Positions 12,391-23,935 of a stretch of DNA of 64,000 nt are shown in pieces; position 1 is the stretch's first letter; each line of letters starts with the position of its first letter. The notes beneath the pieces are model-generated. The model was not told the origin of the DNA, ran no database searches, and saw only the letters and a program-made list of their open reading frames with translations. This DNA comes from Echinarachnius parma (lineage: Eukaryota > Echinodermata > Echinoidea > Clypeasteroida > Echinarachniidae): NCBI GenBank assembly GCA_037951105.1, contig JBAMJV010003128.1, positions 27,331 to 91,330 on the forward strand, read 5' to 3'. Both the position numbers and the translations under genes were made by a program.

Positions 12391-12656
12391 AGGAGGATAG
12401 GAGGATAGGAGGGTAGGAGGATGGGAGGATAGGATGATAGGAGGATAGGAGGATAGGATGATAGGATGATAGGAGGGTAGGAGGGTAGGAGGATAGGAGG
12501 ATAGGAGGATAGGAGGATAGGAGGATAGGAGGATAGGAGGATAGGAGGATAGGATGATAGAAGGGTAGGAGTATAGGAGGATATGAGGATAGGAGGATAG
12601 GAGGATAGGAGGATAGGAGGATAGGAGGGTAGGAGGATAGGATGACAGGAGGATAG
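12391..12656. repeat. Minisatellite block 3 (GGAGGATA)n
   Basis: A continuation of the array to the right of the palindrome. It ends in TGACAGGAGGATAG, the same edge as block 1. Confidence 0.97.
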
Positions 12657-12815
12657 TTATTGATCTTTCAGCCATTTCTGAACCGATTTTGACCAAATAA
12701 AGTTTATCCTGCCATTGAAATTGCACGTTCTTTCAAATTCGACATTCAGTTTTTCATTACCTCACAAAAGAATTGTGTTGTGCGGCGCCCTCTCTACCAA
12801 AACTGAACCACCCCT
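12657..12815. mobile_element. Right end of a TTAA family-1 MITE
   Basis: This is the family-1 tail with its genuine terminus (GCGCCCTCTCTACCAAAACTGAACCACCCCT), followed by TTAA at 12816-12819. The left half of the element is absent; the minisatellite occupies its place. Confidence 0.75.
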
Positions 12816-12952
12816 TTAACGTAGATGGTTTCATGACACCTGAAATATTATAATACATAACTTGTTAACCCGCTCGGCTCTTTAGTCGAGTTAGTTACGC
12901 GTGTAATGACTGCAATATCATCATTCTGATTAGTACAGAATTGAGGTTTTAA

Positions 12953-13494
12953 AGGGGTAGTACAGTTTTGGTAAGTCTCAGCTTTATTAACCAACACCTC
13001 CACAATAACATTACAAATTAATAGTTATAAGTCCATCATGCTTTAAAGGTATACCCAATTACAAACGACTAAGTAAATAGCCTGTTATTGTTAACAAAAA
13101 GTGCCATTAAAACACATAAGGGCGTTTTGTAAAAAAAAAATTGGTTTCAACAATTTTTCATACATAATTATGCATGTGATGTTTAGTAGTAATAACGATT
13201 GAATAGAGAGATTATCAACTTTTTAAAAACCTCTTTTGAACATTTTTGAAAAAGGTTAAGCATTATTTAATTTCTTAAAAACATTCATCGAATAAATCTG
13301 GGGCCCAGATTTATTCAGATCGGATATATTTATTGATATTTCAGCCATTTCTGAACCGATTTTTATTAAATAAAGTGTTTTCTGCCATTAAAAATGTTTA
13401 ATATTTGAGATTTTACACACAGTTTTTCAATTATCACACACTCAAACAATTATTTCGTGCAGCTGCACCCTCTATACCAAAATTGAACTACCCC
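12953..13494. mobile_element. Complete TTAA family-1 MITE (~542 bp)
   Basis: The left end AGGGGTAGTACAGTTTTGGT follows TTAA (12949-12952). The right end ACCAAAATTGAACTACCCC is its inverse. The right flank reads GTTA, probably a decayed TTAA. It is non-coding. TTAA targeting and CC-rich ends fit piggyBac-type (or Kolobok-type) non-autonomous elements. Other copies or fragments: 12657-12815, 15820-15915, 46053-46549, 47165-47460, 48627-49258, 52185-52370 and 53147-54263. Confidence 0.8.
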
Positions 13495-14423
13495 GTTATT
13501 CTTATATTATCAGTATGACGATAATAATATTTACCTGTAGGTACTTATATTATCTTGTTATTTAAAGAAAATAGCGTGTCAAATTTTTCACAAATTATCT
13601 CCGACTTTTGACCTTGTTTTTGCCGCTCTAGGTTGTAAATAAATTAGTTAGAGATATAAGTGAATAACTCGTGTAATGATTATATAGAGTGGGATAAGGG
13701 AATAGATAGTGCTGACCCCCAAAACGACGGTGGCATATTGGCCCCCCCTAAACCCGTTATCTACGAGAGTCCTGTGGACCCTGTATTAACTATGTGGGGA
13801 CGCGCGGCAAAGTCTAGCAGGGAACAGGTAAACATGCCTGATAAATGTTGGCGATTGCTCACGATTGCTCAAATGACCGTGTTACATATCCTGAACCCCA
13901 TGGTGTTTGGTATCAGCTTATAGTAAACTGTATTGTCTTTAATATGACGGCACAAATCATGCTGATTTCAGGTTACGTTTTGTAAATTTTGCCAATTATC
14001 TATAGCAAGTCAAAACGGCTGCCTTTTTGGACGCCGTCTTGGATTTAGAGGTGTTCACAACAAATTGTTTAATGTAGGCCTTCCGAATTATTTGTTCTCA
14101 TTACAAATACATGTACTTGCAAATAAAATTGGCTTACACTTGTTGCGGAGATCTGGCAACCTAAACTATTTTTTGTTCGACTTTGGCCCTACGCCTATCG
14201 TATTTCGTCGTGTAAACTGCTTGTGAATATAGGTTATCGGTTACAAAACGCAATTAATGATAATACGATGACAAGCTTCGTGAGTAGTCATAATAACCCT
14301 GGAAATCAATACAAACAAATCATATTCAGATTGATGGACAGGGGGTGATAATAATGCGCTTATAAACATTGTATTATGCGCTATATAAATATTATACAGT
14401 TGTGAACTGGTGGTGGAGGGATC
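13495..14423. other. No recognisable feature
   Basis: A/T-rich unique-looking sequence. A 87-codon frame at 13660-13923 has no start context, splice sites or domain that I can support. Confidence 0.5.
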
Positions 14424-14553
14424 ATCACGGAATGTTCCATGCGAGGGATTTCAAATGCTATTGAGGGAAGATTAAATAAGTCCCGAGACGTAGTCGAGGG
14501 ACTTATTTTCTTCACGAAATAGCATTTGAAATCCCGATGGAACATTCCGTGAT
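14424..14553. repeat. Hairpin with CGAGACGTAGTCGAG apex
   Basis: ATCACGGAATGTTCCATGCG pairs with the inverse at 14530-14553, and a second stem (GATTTCAAATGCTATT) lies inside. The apex is a mini-palindrome, CCCGAGACGTAGTCGAGGG. The same architecture, with a different stem sequence, is seen in the element at 14732-15225. Confidence 0.75.
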
Positions 14554-14731
14554 TTTCCCGACGACAAAGTTAACAACTGTTATATCATCTGGCTAAATCC
14601 GCGGGCTAATACAAATTCATGCATTTAAAATGAAATGCCAAAAACAACATACGGTACGCGTATATTATACGTGTACCTTAGGCTCTCATTGTGACGTCAT
14701 AATGCAATCTTTTTTGCAGTGCGCTCCAGTA

Positions 14732-15225
14732 TACAAATGATGCGCAGGTATGAGTGGGTCGGTAGGAATTGTTTGCACAAGGTAACTATGGAACTGTTAA
14801 ACCCACGAGGCGAAGCCGAGTGGGTTTAGACTAGTTTCCATAGTTACCGCGTGCAAACAATTCCACCGACCCACGAAATAAACTTGCGCATCATCTGTTT
14901 TATAGAATGTGCATTGTTACGCCCCCCAAAAAGTCAAAAAATAAAAAAATTTAAAAATTACCGGATGCATCAAATAATTTTACCGGACGCATGAAATTTT
15001 TTACCGGACGCATGAAATTTTTTACCAGACGCATGATTTTTTTACCGGACGCATGAAATTTGTTACCGGACGCATGAAATTTTTACCGGACGCATGAAAT
15101 TTTTACCGGACGCATGATTTTTTTACCGGACGCATGACTTTTCATGCATCCAGTACAATTAATTGTCTGCACAAATTTTGCTCTCAACCAATCAGATTGC
15201 AGGGATTTATCAACCCATTCTATAA
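14732..15225 (-). mobile_element. 494-bp TA element with hairpin and 20-bp repeats
   Basis: Begins TACAAATGATGCGCAGG and ends CCCATTCTATAA. The first ~170 bp fold into a long stem whose apex is CCCACGAGGCGAAGCCGAGTGGG. It then carries about nine direct copies of ACCGGACGCATGAAATTTTT (14956-15140). A copy in the opposite orientation at 35383-35877 has a clean empty-site comparison, which defines both ends. It is non-coding; the superfamily is unknown. Confidence 0.8.
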
Positions 15226-18200
15226 AGAGTTATGACACCCGGTTGTCATAACCTCTGGCCATGTGTCATAACAAAGTTGACTCCCCTGTCATGAACCGTG
15301 ATTAGCCAATCAGCGACGCGTATTTTACTAAGTCAGATGATATAATATATTATTTTTGTTAATGGGTCGTCTAAATGCCACATGATTCCGTTTGAACACT
15401 TTGACAAAATGCAATACTTCCCCCCAATTATAAATAAATAAAAAAAAACGATTGATAACATTACGTTAATTGCTATGGGTTTGAATTAAGTAACAAATTA
15501 GTAAAAATCAAAATGTCGAAATAGTCTTTACCTCCCCTCTTCCACAACCTCTCCCCATATCTCGTTATTTTGATCCCTCTAAATGTCGCGCACGAATCCC
15601 AGACAATTGAAGTTTTTATTTCAGAAAAGTTGAATTTCACCTCAGAGTCATGCTGATAATTATCTGTTTATACAAGCTCATAAAACTGGTACGCAGTCAA
15701 TGGCTCCAATGTTATGATTCTTGCGGAAGGTTTGATCGTATCAAATACATATATTGTTTACCTGATTCTGATATTAATAGTTCGACAATATACACACAAA
15801 TATTGGTGAACAAATCAACACAGTTATTACGATCATATATATTTATTGATTTTTTAGCCATTTCTGCGTGGATTTTGACTAAATAAATGTTATCCTGCCA
15901 TTACAATTTTACCCACACACACATCTTTTTAGGCAAATGGGAATATACATATTATATGCATATCGCATTAATCAATTTTGATTACTCTCGTATTTGGTTG
16001 CTCTGTGTTTGGGTTAGGCTATTTCTTTTCGTTCCTTAACATTTGGAAAATCACTTTAATCTACAGTATTTTGTTATTTTGAGTCGCTACATTGTTGAAC
16101 ATCATCGTGGTTAATGTAATGGTCGTCCCGAAGAGATTATGTGATCAGTATTATGTGATCAGTCTGTGACTTGGGGTTGCGTGATTCCACTTCACGGTTA
16201 GGCTCACCTTTGCTGAATTACATTATGTTTACACAGTCATTATAGGACGTCAGACGTTGAAACATTGGACATTTTGAATGGACACGCGATTTGGAATTCC
16301 GAACAGGTTAGAGAGCTAGGTCATTGATCCAGATGCCTTGGTTTCGAGTCCTGAGGACAACAGAATTTGTAAATATATCAAAGTTAAAGTTAGTTTATGT
16401 TCAAGGATCTATTTTTTTTTTGGTCATAGTCACGTTTTATAAGTCACACTATATGTAATATGCAAGTTTGCAGATACAAACACGTCTGTGCAATTGTATT
16501 TGTTATCTAGCATGTATGATAATGACATACGCTAACCATACAAAAGTACTGTAAGTATTAGGTATGTTAAAAGTTATATTTAGATACAACTCACATCTCT
16601 TTTGATTAGAGGTAATGTTATAATCATATATGAAAAGGGGGATTTGTTTTCCACTGTTATTGTTGTAACCACTCAACTTGCGAGATGCTGGTTACATTAA
16701 ATTATCTAGCATTGCTCAGGTCAAGTCACTAGGAGCCCAGCTACTGACTGCGGCTTTGCTAGGAGAGGGGTAGCTCCATTCCAGTTGTCCAGAGGCTTTG
16801 TATTATATGTGGTGTGTGTATATTTATGTCATGGATCCCTCCATGTGGTTTATTGCTCCAGCGAGGTATATCGAGTTCTCTTTCATCAAATCTGTGATTA
16901 TCTGGATTCTAAACTTTCAGAAACTGCACATTTTGTGGGGTAGGGACTAGGGAGGAACTTTTTATCTGACAGTTTAAGACTTAAGTAATTAACATAATAC
17001 ATCTTCATGATCGGGATTGCTAATTTTAAAACGGAAATTTTAGATGTGTATTCATCTTTGTCAGTGTTTGTCCTCAAAAATATAACTAAATCATACACAA
17101 TCGATATTTGTAACGTCTATTATTTGCTACCTTTATGTCAATGAATGAAAAAGCAACCTTTTTTAAATATAAATATGTAAACATGTTAGACTGCATGAGT
17201 ATAGCATATCCTAAAAGTGCATTGAACTTACTACTGATCTTTATGCAGCCATCGTTCTGTTTGTATCAATTTCTTATTCATAGAATAATCATCATTAGTG
17301 TCTATTATCTTCAAAGCTTACTTGCCGAAATTCTAATTTGCCGGAGTAAAATTGAGAAAACTTTAAAAGTATGTTCTCAAATTAAATGAAAATTGTTCGT
17401 TTTGGGGGAGAAAATCAGATCAATTATGAGTTTCATATGTCTTACTTTAACAAAATGTCCTTTTCACTTTGAAGCTATCATAAGAATGTTGGTATATCAT
17501 TTTGATAGGCGTGTCATACATGGGGTCTCCATTTATCGACCTATCTGAGGGAGATATTTGATATAATGAATATTATTTCTAATTAAAAATAGATGTAGAA
17601 AATAAAAAAGAACATTCATAATTTTATTTATTTGTATACAGAATAAACTTAATTAAATGCATACAAACATTAGGGGCTGCTTTCTCGGAAGTGTATGACT
17701 TATAATTATTTCTCCATTGTAGGATATTTTGAATGTTATAACATGTAAGTTAATAGTACTTAAACTAAATAGATGCATGGTAACATTCATAAATTAATGA
17801 CATTCATATTCATGACAGCAAGGTCATGTGATGTCCATCAAATAAATATATTACAAGTTGCACAATTCAAAGGAAGGACAGGGAAGAAGAACAGTATAGT
17901 GATACGATCCTCATTCAATATCGCACATAATGATCGCTGCTCCATGTATGAAACACTTAACATTTAAGTAGGTTCATTTGTAATTAATTTTGAGTCATGA
18001 CACGTTAACAATTATTTAGAATTACACATGTTCGGTGTCGCGTGGTATAGATTAACCCTACCACTACTGCTATTCAAATAATAATTGAAAAAAAACATCG
18101 GCGGTAACCGACGTGCGTATTCTACAGAATGAAGATTGGAATGTGTTACATCATACAGTTCGAACTTGTGTAGATAGATAGTTGTATATCATGTTAACGT

Positions 18201-18390
18201 GCTTAAACCGAACCCTCGTTGACTTTCAAATTGGCAAAATTTGGTATGTTTGTGAAGGAAATGTTACTTTTTCTAAGGATATTAACTTAATCCGCGATAT
18301 AAATGTTGAAATTTGACTTAAAAAGTCTTCGAAAATGGAGCAAAAGAGAGCGGTCTCGTTGACTGAAATTCGCTCAACGATCGGCCTAAA
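15226..18390. other. Mostly featureless A/T-rich interval
   Basis: Only a ~95-bp fragment of the TTAA family-1 tail is recognisable (15820-15915, TTTTTAGCCATTTCTGCGTG). Nothing else in this interval supports a gene or a named repeat. Confidence 0.5.
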
Positions 18391-18664
18391 AATCGTGACG
18401 TCACCGGTTGAATGGGCCCGGCCGATCAGCTGATCAAGCAAAGCGACGCGCGTGCATTGTATGTACTGCATGTGTTGTGTATATTGCTTTTTGATAACGT
18501 ACGATCGAGCTCGACAGTTTTATTTCGAGGAAAATGGAGTAAAATACTCTCGAACTGAGTTTCGCAATGGATTTTACCGAAGAAGATAAAGAAGAGGACA
18601 GGAATGATTCATCAGACAGCGACAATGATAACGGGGATTTGGGAGACTGTTGGCGCTAGTTCAC

Positions 18665-18986
18665 TATTGTACCCGCACTCCGGTGTCGGCACGCTACGCT
18701 GCCCGTGACGCGCTCGTGAAGAGTACCATACAAAACAAATTAATGTACCGTACCCAAAAACAACTAAATCTTCGACCATTGCTCAAATAATGGTCATGAT
18801 TTTAAAGTAGTTACTCAAAACAGGTAAAACAGATAACTACTTTGAAATCATGACCATTATTTGAGCAATTTTTGAAGATTTAGTTGATTTTGGGTACGTT
18901 ACATTTGTGTTTTGTAGGGTACTCTTCACGAGCGCGGCACGGCCAGCTAGCTAGCGGGGTAGCGTGCCGACACCGGAGTGCGGGTT
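18665..18986. repeat. ~320-bp foldback
   Basis: Arms of ~150 bp begin with CCCGCACTCCGGTGTCGGCA and end with its inverse. The inner stem AATCTTCGACCATTGCTCAA pairs across a short loop near 18825. It is non-coding. Confidence 0.85.
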
Positions 18987-19072
18987 TCAATGCGCCCTTT
19001 CCCCCAGCATTTTCCCGGCAAACTAGTGCATGGACATCGGATGGACATGGTGCAATTCGCTATACAATTGCC

Positions 19073-19229
19073 GCAGCCATACGCCAGATCGACAAATCTA
19101 TCACTTTCATGGCCTCTTCGACATTATTATTGTTATTTTTCACTGTCGGCTTAGAATGCCGACAGAGAAAACTACAATATAATGTCAAAGTCAAAGAGGC
19201 CATGAAAGTGATAGTTTTGTCGATCTACC
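19073..19229. repeat. ~157-bp foldback
   Basis: CATACGCCAGATCGACAAAT and TCACTTTCATGGCCTCTT on the left are mirrored on the right. The loop region contains a small perfect palindrome, GTCGGCTTAGAATGCCGAC. Confidence 0.85.
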
Positions 19230-20639
19230 ATACGCCATGCACCTTTTCCCGACTTTGCGACTCGAATTCAACTTTGTCGATACTGGCGAACTCGCGAATT
19301 CCACCTCAAAACCATGCCTGAAATCTTCACTTCCTTCAGACATTTCCACCATTCTCCGATTTTGCAGATATCAGGTCGAATCTAACAAGAAAAATGACAT
19401 TGACAAGGACGGCGTTCTATCGATTGAGAAGGGCAGCATAACTCGCGCGAGCTGGACTGGGGGATCGTTGGGGGAGGTACTATGGTACTACCGCTCTACC
19501 GTCCGCGGCCGCCGTACGCGGGGTGGTTTGGGCCTAGTCAACCTGTGACGTCATCAAATTTCTCTGCACCAAATCGCCGTCAAACGGCGAAAATCGGGGT
19601 TCAGAATAAGAGTTTAAATTTGCTTTCAATTGTTTTCTGGGCGGTGTTAGGGCTTCAAAATTAACCTTTTCATGCTCAGTATGTTCTCAGCTTTCAGAAG
19701 AGGTACAATATGCATATTATAGGATTTTCATTGAGTTTTCGGTTTAACGATTGTCGTCTATTGTTGTTCTGTTAACTGCAGTTATATTAACATTATAATA
19801 AAGGTTTGGTTTAGAAAAAGTGTTAGATGAAAACCCGTTCAGAAAAATGTAGAAATCCACTAATAAACCATTCAAAAAGTTACTGTCGTTAAATCGCCAA
19901 GGATCACATGGTGTTTGAATAGAGAATTTGCAAAGCTCTGTCTTTTTTGCACGAAAATATTGTTTTTTTTCTATCATTGGATCTTGGCTAGCATTACAAT
20001 AGTTTACACCAAGTTAACAAGATGATGAAGTAATGTACGCCTTACAAGCAGTCAGTAATATCTTTTTTTGTACTCCAAACAAAAAGACATGATAATTGCC
20101 TCTTAGCTCCCCATGCAATTTTATTTCAATTTTGGTGCGGAAAAGCAAACAATAGGCTGTGTGAATGAAACACACAAAGCTGTTTTACAGGGGCGGCGGA
20201 ACCGGGGAGGGGGGGGGGGGGGGTGGGGCTGCAGCCCCCACTTTTTTTGATTAAAACAAAGAAATACATAAGCATAAAATAAAGAAATATATAACAGTTA
20301 AAATGTGGTCAGCCCTCCACTGTCAAAACCATTCCGCGGACCCTGTTTTATACACCGCTTGGCACGGTGATTACTAATCCAGGGATGTAACACGGGAGAT
20401 AATGGTTATTACTGCTCAATATAAGTTTCATTTACATCTTTAAGTGTTATGTTTGGTTGATGAAAGATAGCCAATTAACTGTTTTTAATTTTATTTGTAA
20501 CCCCTTACATGTGTTTTACCTTTATCAAATCAAACATACACAATAACATACACATTATAATTAATGGAAAGTTGTTTTAGTTAGAATGATTTTATTCATG
20601 ATTATTGATTTCTTTTCATTTGCATATGGCACAGAATAA

Positions 20640-20835
20640 AACATGGCACGTAAACCACTCGATAATCCAGACCAAGGTCATGTATTGTACTTGAACACAA
20701 TACTTAGTTTGTATTTCATTGTATGTGGCGCTTTTTATACAAGCTTGTAGCTTTCTTAAGTGATCCCCAGAACACATTTTACACTGTATCATATCTTGTA
20801 TTTTTAAATTGTGAATAAACTGAATAAAACAAAAA
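20640..20835 (+). repeat. LINE-type 3' end with poly(A)
   Basis: The sequence ends GTGAATAAACTGAATAAAAC followed by A9, a typical LINE or processed 3' terminus. No coding part is recognisable upstream. It abuts the left remnant of a TTAA MITE. Confidence 0.5.
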
Positions 20836-20864
20836 AAAATGAGGTATGCAAAAATAACAAATGG
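20836..20864. mobile_element. Left remnant of split TTAA family-2 MITE
   Basis: GAGGTATGCAAAAATAACAAATGG matches the start of the complete family-2 copy at 48771-49129 (GAGATGTGCAAAAACTGATG...). The rest of this MITE resumes at 23128 after the 2.26-kb insertion. Confidence 0.6.
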
Positions 20865-21261
20865 TGGCTTGGTACGAACATCTATCTAATGTGAAAGCAT
20901 GCAATCCTAGCTTTCAGGCGTACCCCATGGCTTGGTACGAACAGTCACGTTCACGTCACGTTCACGTCACGTTCACGGTTCTGTACCTTTTGTGAAACAG
21001 GTCACCCAAATCTACGAACAGTCACGGTAAAGTGACCCAACAATTTGTCGTTTTCCATGCCGGTAAAACTCGAATCGTCACGTCTACCAAAACGTGACGT
21101 GAGTGTTTAATCATTATTTGTAAAAGTTAAAGCGCTTGTTACTAAGACTAGTAATGACGTCATCCAGAATATTCCCGACGACACAACTTTTTTTTTCGAT
21201 GGAATTCCTATGGGGATTGCGTGTTTAAGGATTTGTCGCAGCGCACACAAAATTGTATGTA

Positions 21262-21863
21262 AGTGATCTGATGCGTCGCGACGATATCGACGAGATTCGA
21301 GAGCGAGGCCGAGGCACAGTTTGACGACGCGGCGATCGAGAAAATTGCAGGCTAGGCGCCATATATTTTAGATGACGATGATACAAAGTGAGAATGTGAG
21401 TATAGTTTGGTATATCATTATTCTTTTCTAGCTGTTACGAGGACTTGCCATATGCCCAAGCCCAAGGCTCGACACGGCTATGGCTGCATGAGCCATGTGC
21501 AAAGATTGCTACTGCATAGCCGGCCTACCTAGGGCCTAGACCGGCCATAATAGCATGCAAGCTAGCACTGCCACTGCACTCTGGAATTCACTGGCTGCCG
21601 TCAATAATGATAAGGCAGATATCTAGTGCATATAATAGCCTTGATTACCATAGCCGTGTCGAGCCTTGGGCTTGGGCATATGGCATGTCCTCGTAACAGC
21701 TGGAAAAGTATAATGATATACCAAACTAAACTCACATTCTCACTTTATATCATCGAAAATATCCGGCGCCTAGCCTGCAATTTACTCGATCGCCGCGTCG
21801 TCAAACTGTGCCTCGGCCTCGCTCTCGAATCTCGTCGATATCGTCGCGACGCATCAGATCACT
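21262..21863. repeat. Foldback with two ~220-bp arms
   Basis: The arm at 21262-21483 (AGTGATCTGATGCGTCGCGA...) is the inverse of 21648-21863. A ~165-bp loop separates them. The arms contain CGAGGCCGAGGCACAGTTTG and GAGGACTTGCCATATGCCCA. Identity is high with a few substitutions and indels. It forms the core of the 2.26-kb element. Confidence 0.85.
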
Positions 21864-21919
21864 ATTATGCGATATGCACGCACGCAATGAAACGTACCTG
21901 TGCATGGCGCGGCGATTAC

Positions 21920-22140
21920 GACTACCCCCCCCCCCCCCCCCCCACCCCCCCCCCCCCCCCCCCCCCGCTGACAGGATTTTATGAACCACTAGGTCCTGGT
22001 CCTGTTGGAACCGGTCCTGGTCTAGGCTTCGAAAAAATATTACGACTAAGCCTACCCCCACCCCCCCCCCCCCCCTCCGCCGCTGACAGGATTTTTTCAA
22101 CTACTTGGTCCTGGTCTAGGTTCAACATTTTGGGACCCCC
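21920..22140. repeat. Poly-C/GGTCCTGGTCTAGG repeat
   Basis: Two long poly-C tracts, each followed by GCTGACAGGATTTT and GGTCCTGGTC modules. This is the same family as 41580-42060. The proline-rich frames here are artefacts. Confidence 0.7.
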
Positions 22141-23127
22141 TTGAAAAAATCGTAGGTTCGCTAGTGATTTTGTTGCCCCCCAATCAGTCCGACCACGCTA
22201 CACAACTGAATTTTATTATCACACACAAGTAATCAATACGTGTAGAAAGTTATTTTGCTCAAACCTATTCGTTAAAATTATTTCGCTATTTTTAGAAAGG
22301 GAGACTTTCATTTGTTGTTGTTTTTTGTCTTTTTTTGTCTTTTGTGTACGTATAATTTGCGTGTATGGGAGGGTATAACTAGCTACCATTGTGTCTGGGT
22401 GTGCATGCATTTGTCTAGCTGTGTCATTATCATCCTTTGATAAGTGTATGCGCTTTTCCTTACACCATACACGATACTTTAGTATATAATTTTACATTTT
22501 ATTGTACATTATATATTGGTACATTCCATTGTATTAGTTTCACTAGCATTAGCTGCATCATTAGTATACTGAGTAATGGTAACATGCAGTGGCCGCACAC
22601 ATGTTTTTTTTTTTTTCAAAGGGAAAGGAGAGGGGGTTATTTCGTCAGCCAAATTTCTTTGAGCGGGGGAGGGGGGGGGGGGGTTAGCTGTAGATATTTG
22701 GAGTGAATTAAAAACAGCCAAAACAGTATTTTTGGGGTACACCCCCCCCCCCCCCCCTACCCGCCCCCATGGGTACGCCTATGAATTGTACATTTTGTTT
22801 CATTCATTTCACATAATCTATACGACATCTTCGCCCTGAACCAGCTATTTTGCCATTAGTCTCTTCTCAATGACAATTTACGTTATTTTTTAAAACGCCA
22901 GTGGCAATTTACGTGAGCTTTCGTAGATTGCATATAGCAGGTCAACAAATTGTTGGGTCAAGTTACCCTACACTTCGTAGATTTGGGTGACCTGTTTCAC
23001 AAAAGGTACAGAACCTGAACGTGACGTGAACGTGCCTGTTCGTAGATTTGGGTGACCTGTTTCACAAAAGGTACAGAACCTGAACGTGACGTGAACGTGA
23101 CGTGAACGTGACTGTTCGTACCAAGCC

Positions 23128-23469
23128 CAAATGGTTGATATAATGTACATTGTCATTATCTTATCTGTGCACTGGGTGTTGTAAGAACATTTCAAGTTAA
23201 ATCGGCATTATATGGCCGAGTAATGACCAGAAATGCAAAGTGATATTTACTAACTCATTCCATTCACTTTGTACACGGCTTCGATAATCCATTGGATAAT
23301 TTAACATCTGAACACTTCAATCGCAAATGTCTTTTTTTAAGAAAGTGAAGTTTTGAAAACTGAAACCTGTCCTACGATTTTGCTGTTAATACTAATACAA
23401 CAATGTATGTGGGAACCGCTATAATTACAACTGGATTTTTGAGGGTTTGGATAATGTTACCTTGTTCCT
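23128..23469. mobile_element. Right part of split TTAA family-2 MITE
   Basis: The sequence from AATGGTTGATATAATG to AATGTTACCTTGTTCCTTTAA aligns with the complete family-2 element at 48771-49129. It ends beside TTAA at 23470-23473, next to which an L2-like LINE tail begins. Confidence 0.65.
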
Positions 23470-23470
23470 T

Positions 23471-23900
23471 TAATAATAATAATAATATTAGACATTTATA
23501 TAGCGCAAATTGCAAAAGAGCCTCTAAGCGCTAAACAGTATAATTACAAAACAATTATCAAATGAAATTTCAAGTAATATTATAAACATACATGTACAAA
23601 CAAACATTACCTATTACAAAAATGCTAACTTAAACAAATGAGTTTTTAACTTAGGAAGTACGGATATTAGGGGGAAAAGAAGCAGCAAAGGAAAAGGATC
23701 GTATTTTGAGTTAATTCGTTGTGTGAATTCGTGGAGAGACTGTGTATATGATCGGAGTGTTGGAGTGGGAGTGTAGTGGTGAATTACATCTATTAAATAG
23801 GTAGGAGCAAGACCATGATAGATAGGCTTTGAAAGTAGTGAGAAGAATTCTGTAGGTAATACTAAAATTTAAGGATCGTACAGTGAAATTGGTGTATATT
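23471..23900 (-). repeat. 3' fragment of an L2-like LINE, antisense
   Basis: It starts with a (TAA)n tail followed by TTATATAGCGCAAATTGC and AGCGCTAAACAG. The layout resembles the L2-like fragment at 53198-53766, whose tail is also (TAA)n followed by an AGCGCC module. No intact coding frame is left. Confidence 0.55.
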
Positions 23901-23935
23901 GGTCAAACAAATATCAATTAAATGTATCGCTTTAA

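Larger units (their letters stand above)
18391..19690. other. Candidate inverted-repeat element with CRE-like sites
   Basis: GTGACGTCACCGGTTGAATG (18395) and the inverse of CAACCTGTGACGTCATC (near 19540-19555) are related inverted sequences, each with a TGACGTCA core. Between them are two independent foldbacks (18665-18986, 19073-19229) and a tiny acidic ORF at 18568-18660 (MDFTEEDKEEDRNDSSDSDN...). Precise ends and target duplications were not found, so this is a tentative composite element. Confidence 0.35.
20865..23127. mobile_element. 2.26-kb TIR element with 7-bp target duplication
   Basis: The ends are TGGCTTGGTACGAAC and its inverse GTTCGTACCAAGCCC. CAAATGG flanks both sides (20858-20864 and 23128-23134), and the flanks rejoin as one TTAA-type MITE, which supports the boundaries. 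Subterminal arrays of ACGTTCACGTC-like 11-12-mers occur at both ends (20943-20985, 23010-23115), along with a GGTCACCCAAATCTACGAAC module. The interior contains a large foldback and poly-C repeats. No transposase is visible. Confidence 0.75.

Noticed and set aside
9174..12726. Long minus-strand frames of 700, 265 and 117 codons with a repeating SSYPPILL block
   Set aside because: They are the translation of the 8-bp minisatellite; eight is not a multiple of three and the unit has no stop on that strand, so open frames are automatic. No splice or start signals support them.
14956..15140. CRISPR-like direct repeats
   Set aside because: The ~20-bp repeats abut each other without unique spacers and belong to a mobile element in a eukaryotic genome.
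21626..22144. 172-codon proline-rich frame
   Set aside because: It spans a foldback arm and poly-C tracts; the proline runs come from homopolymers.
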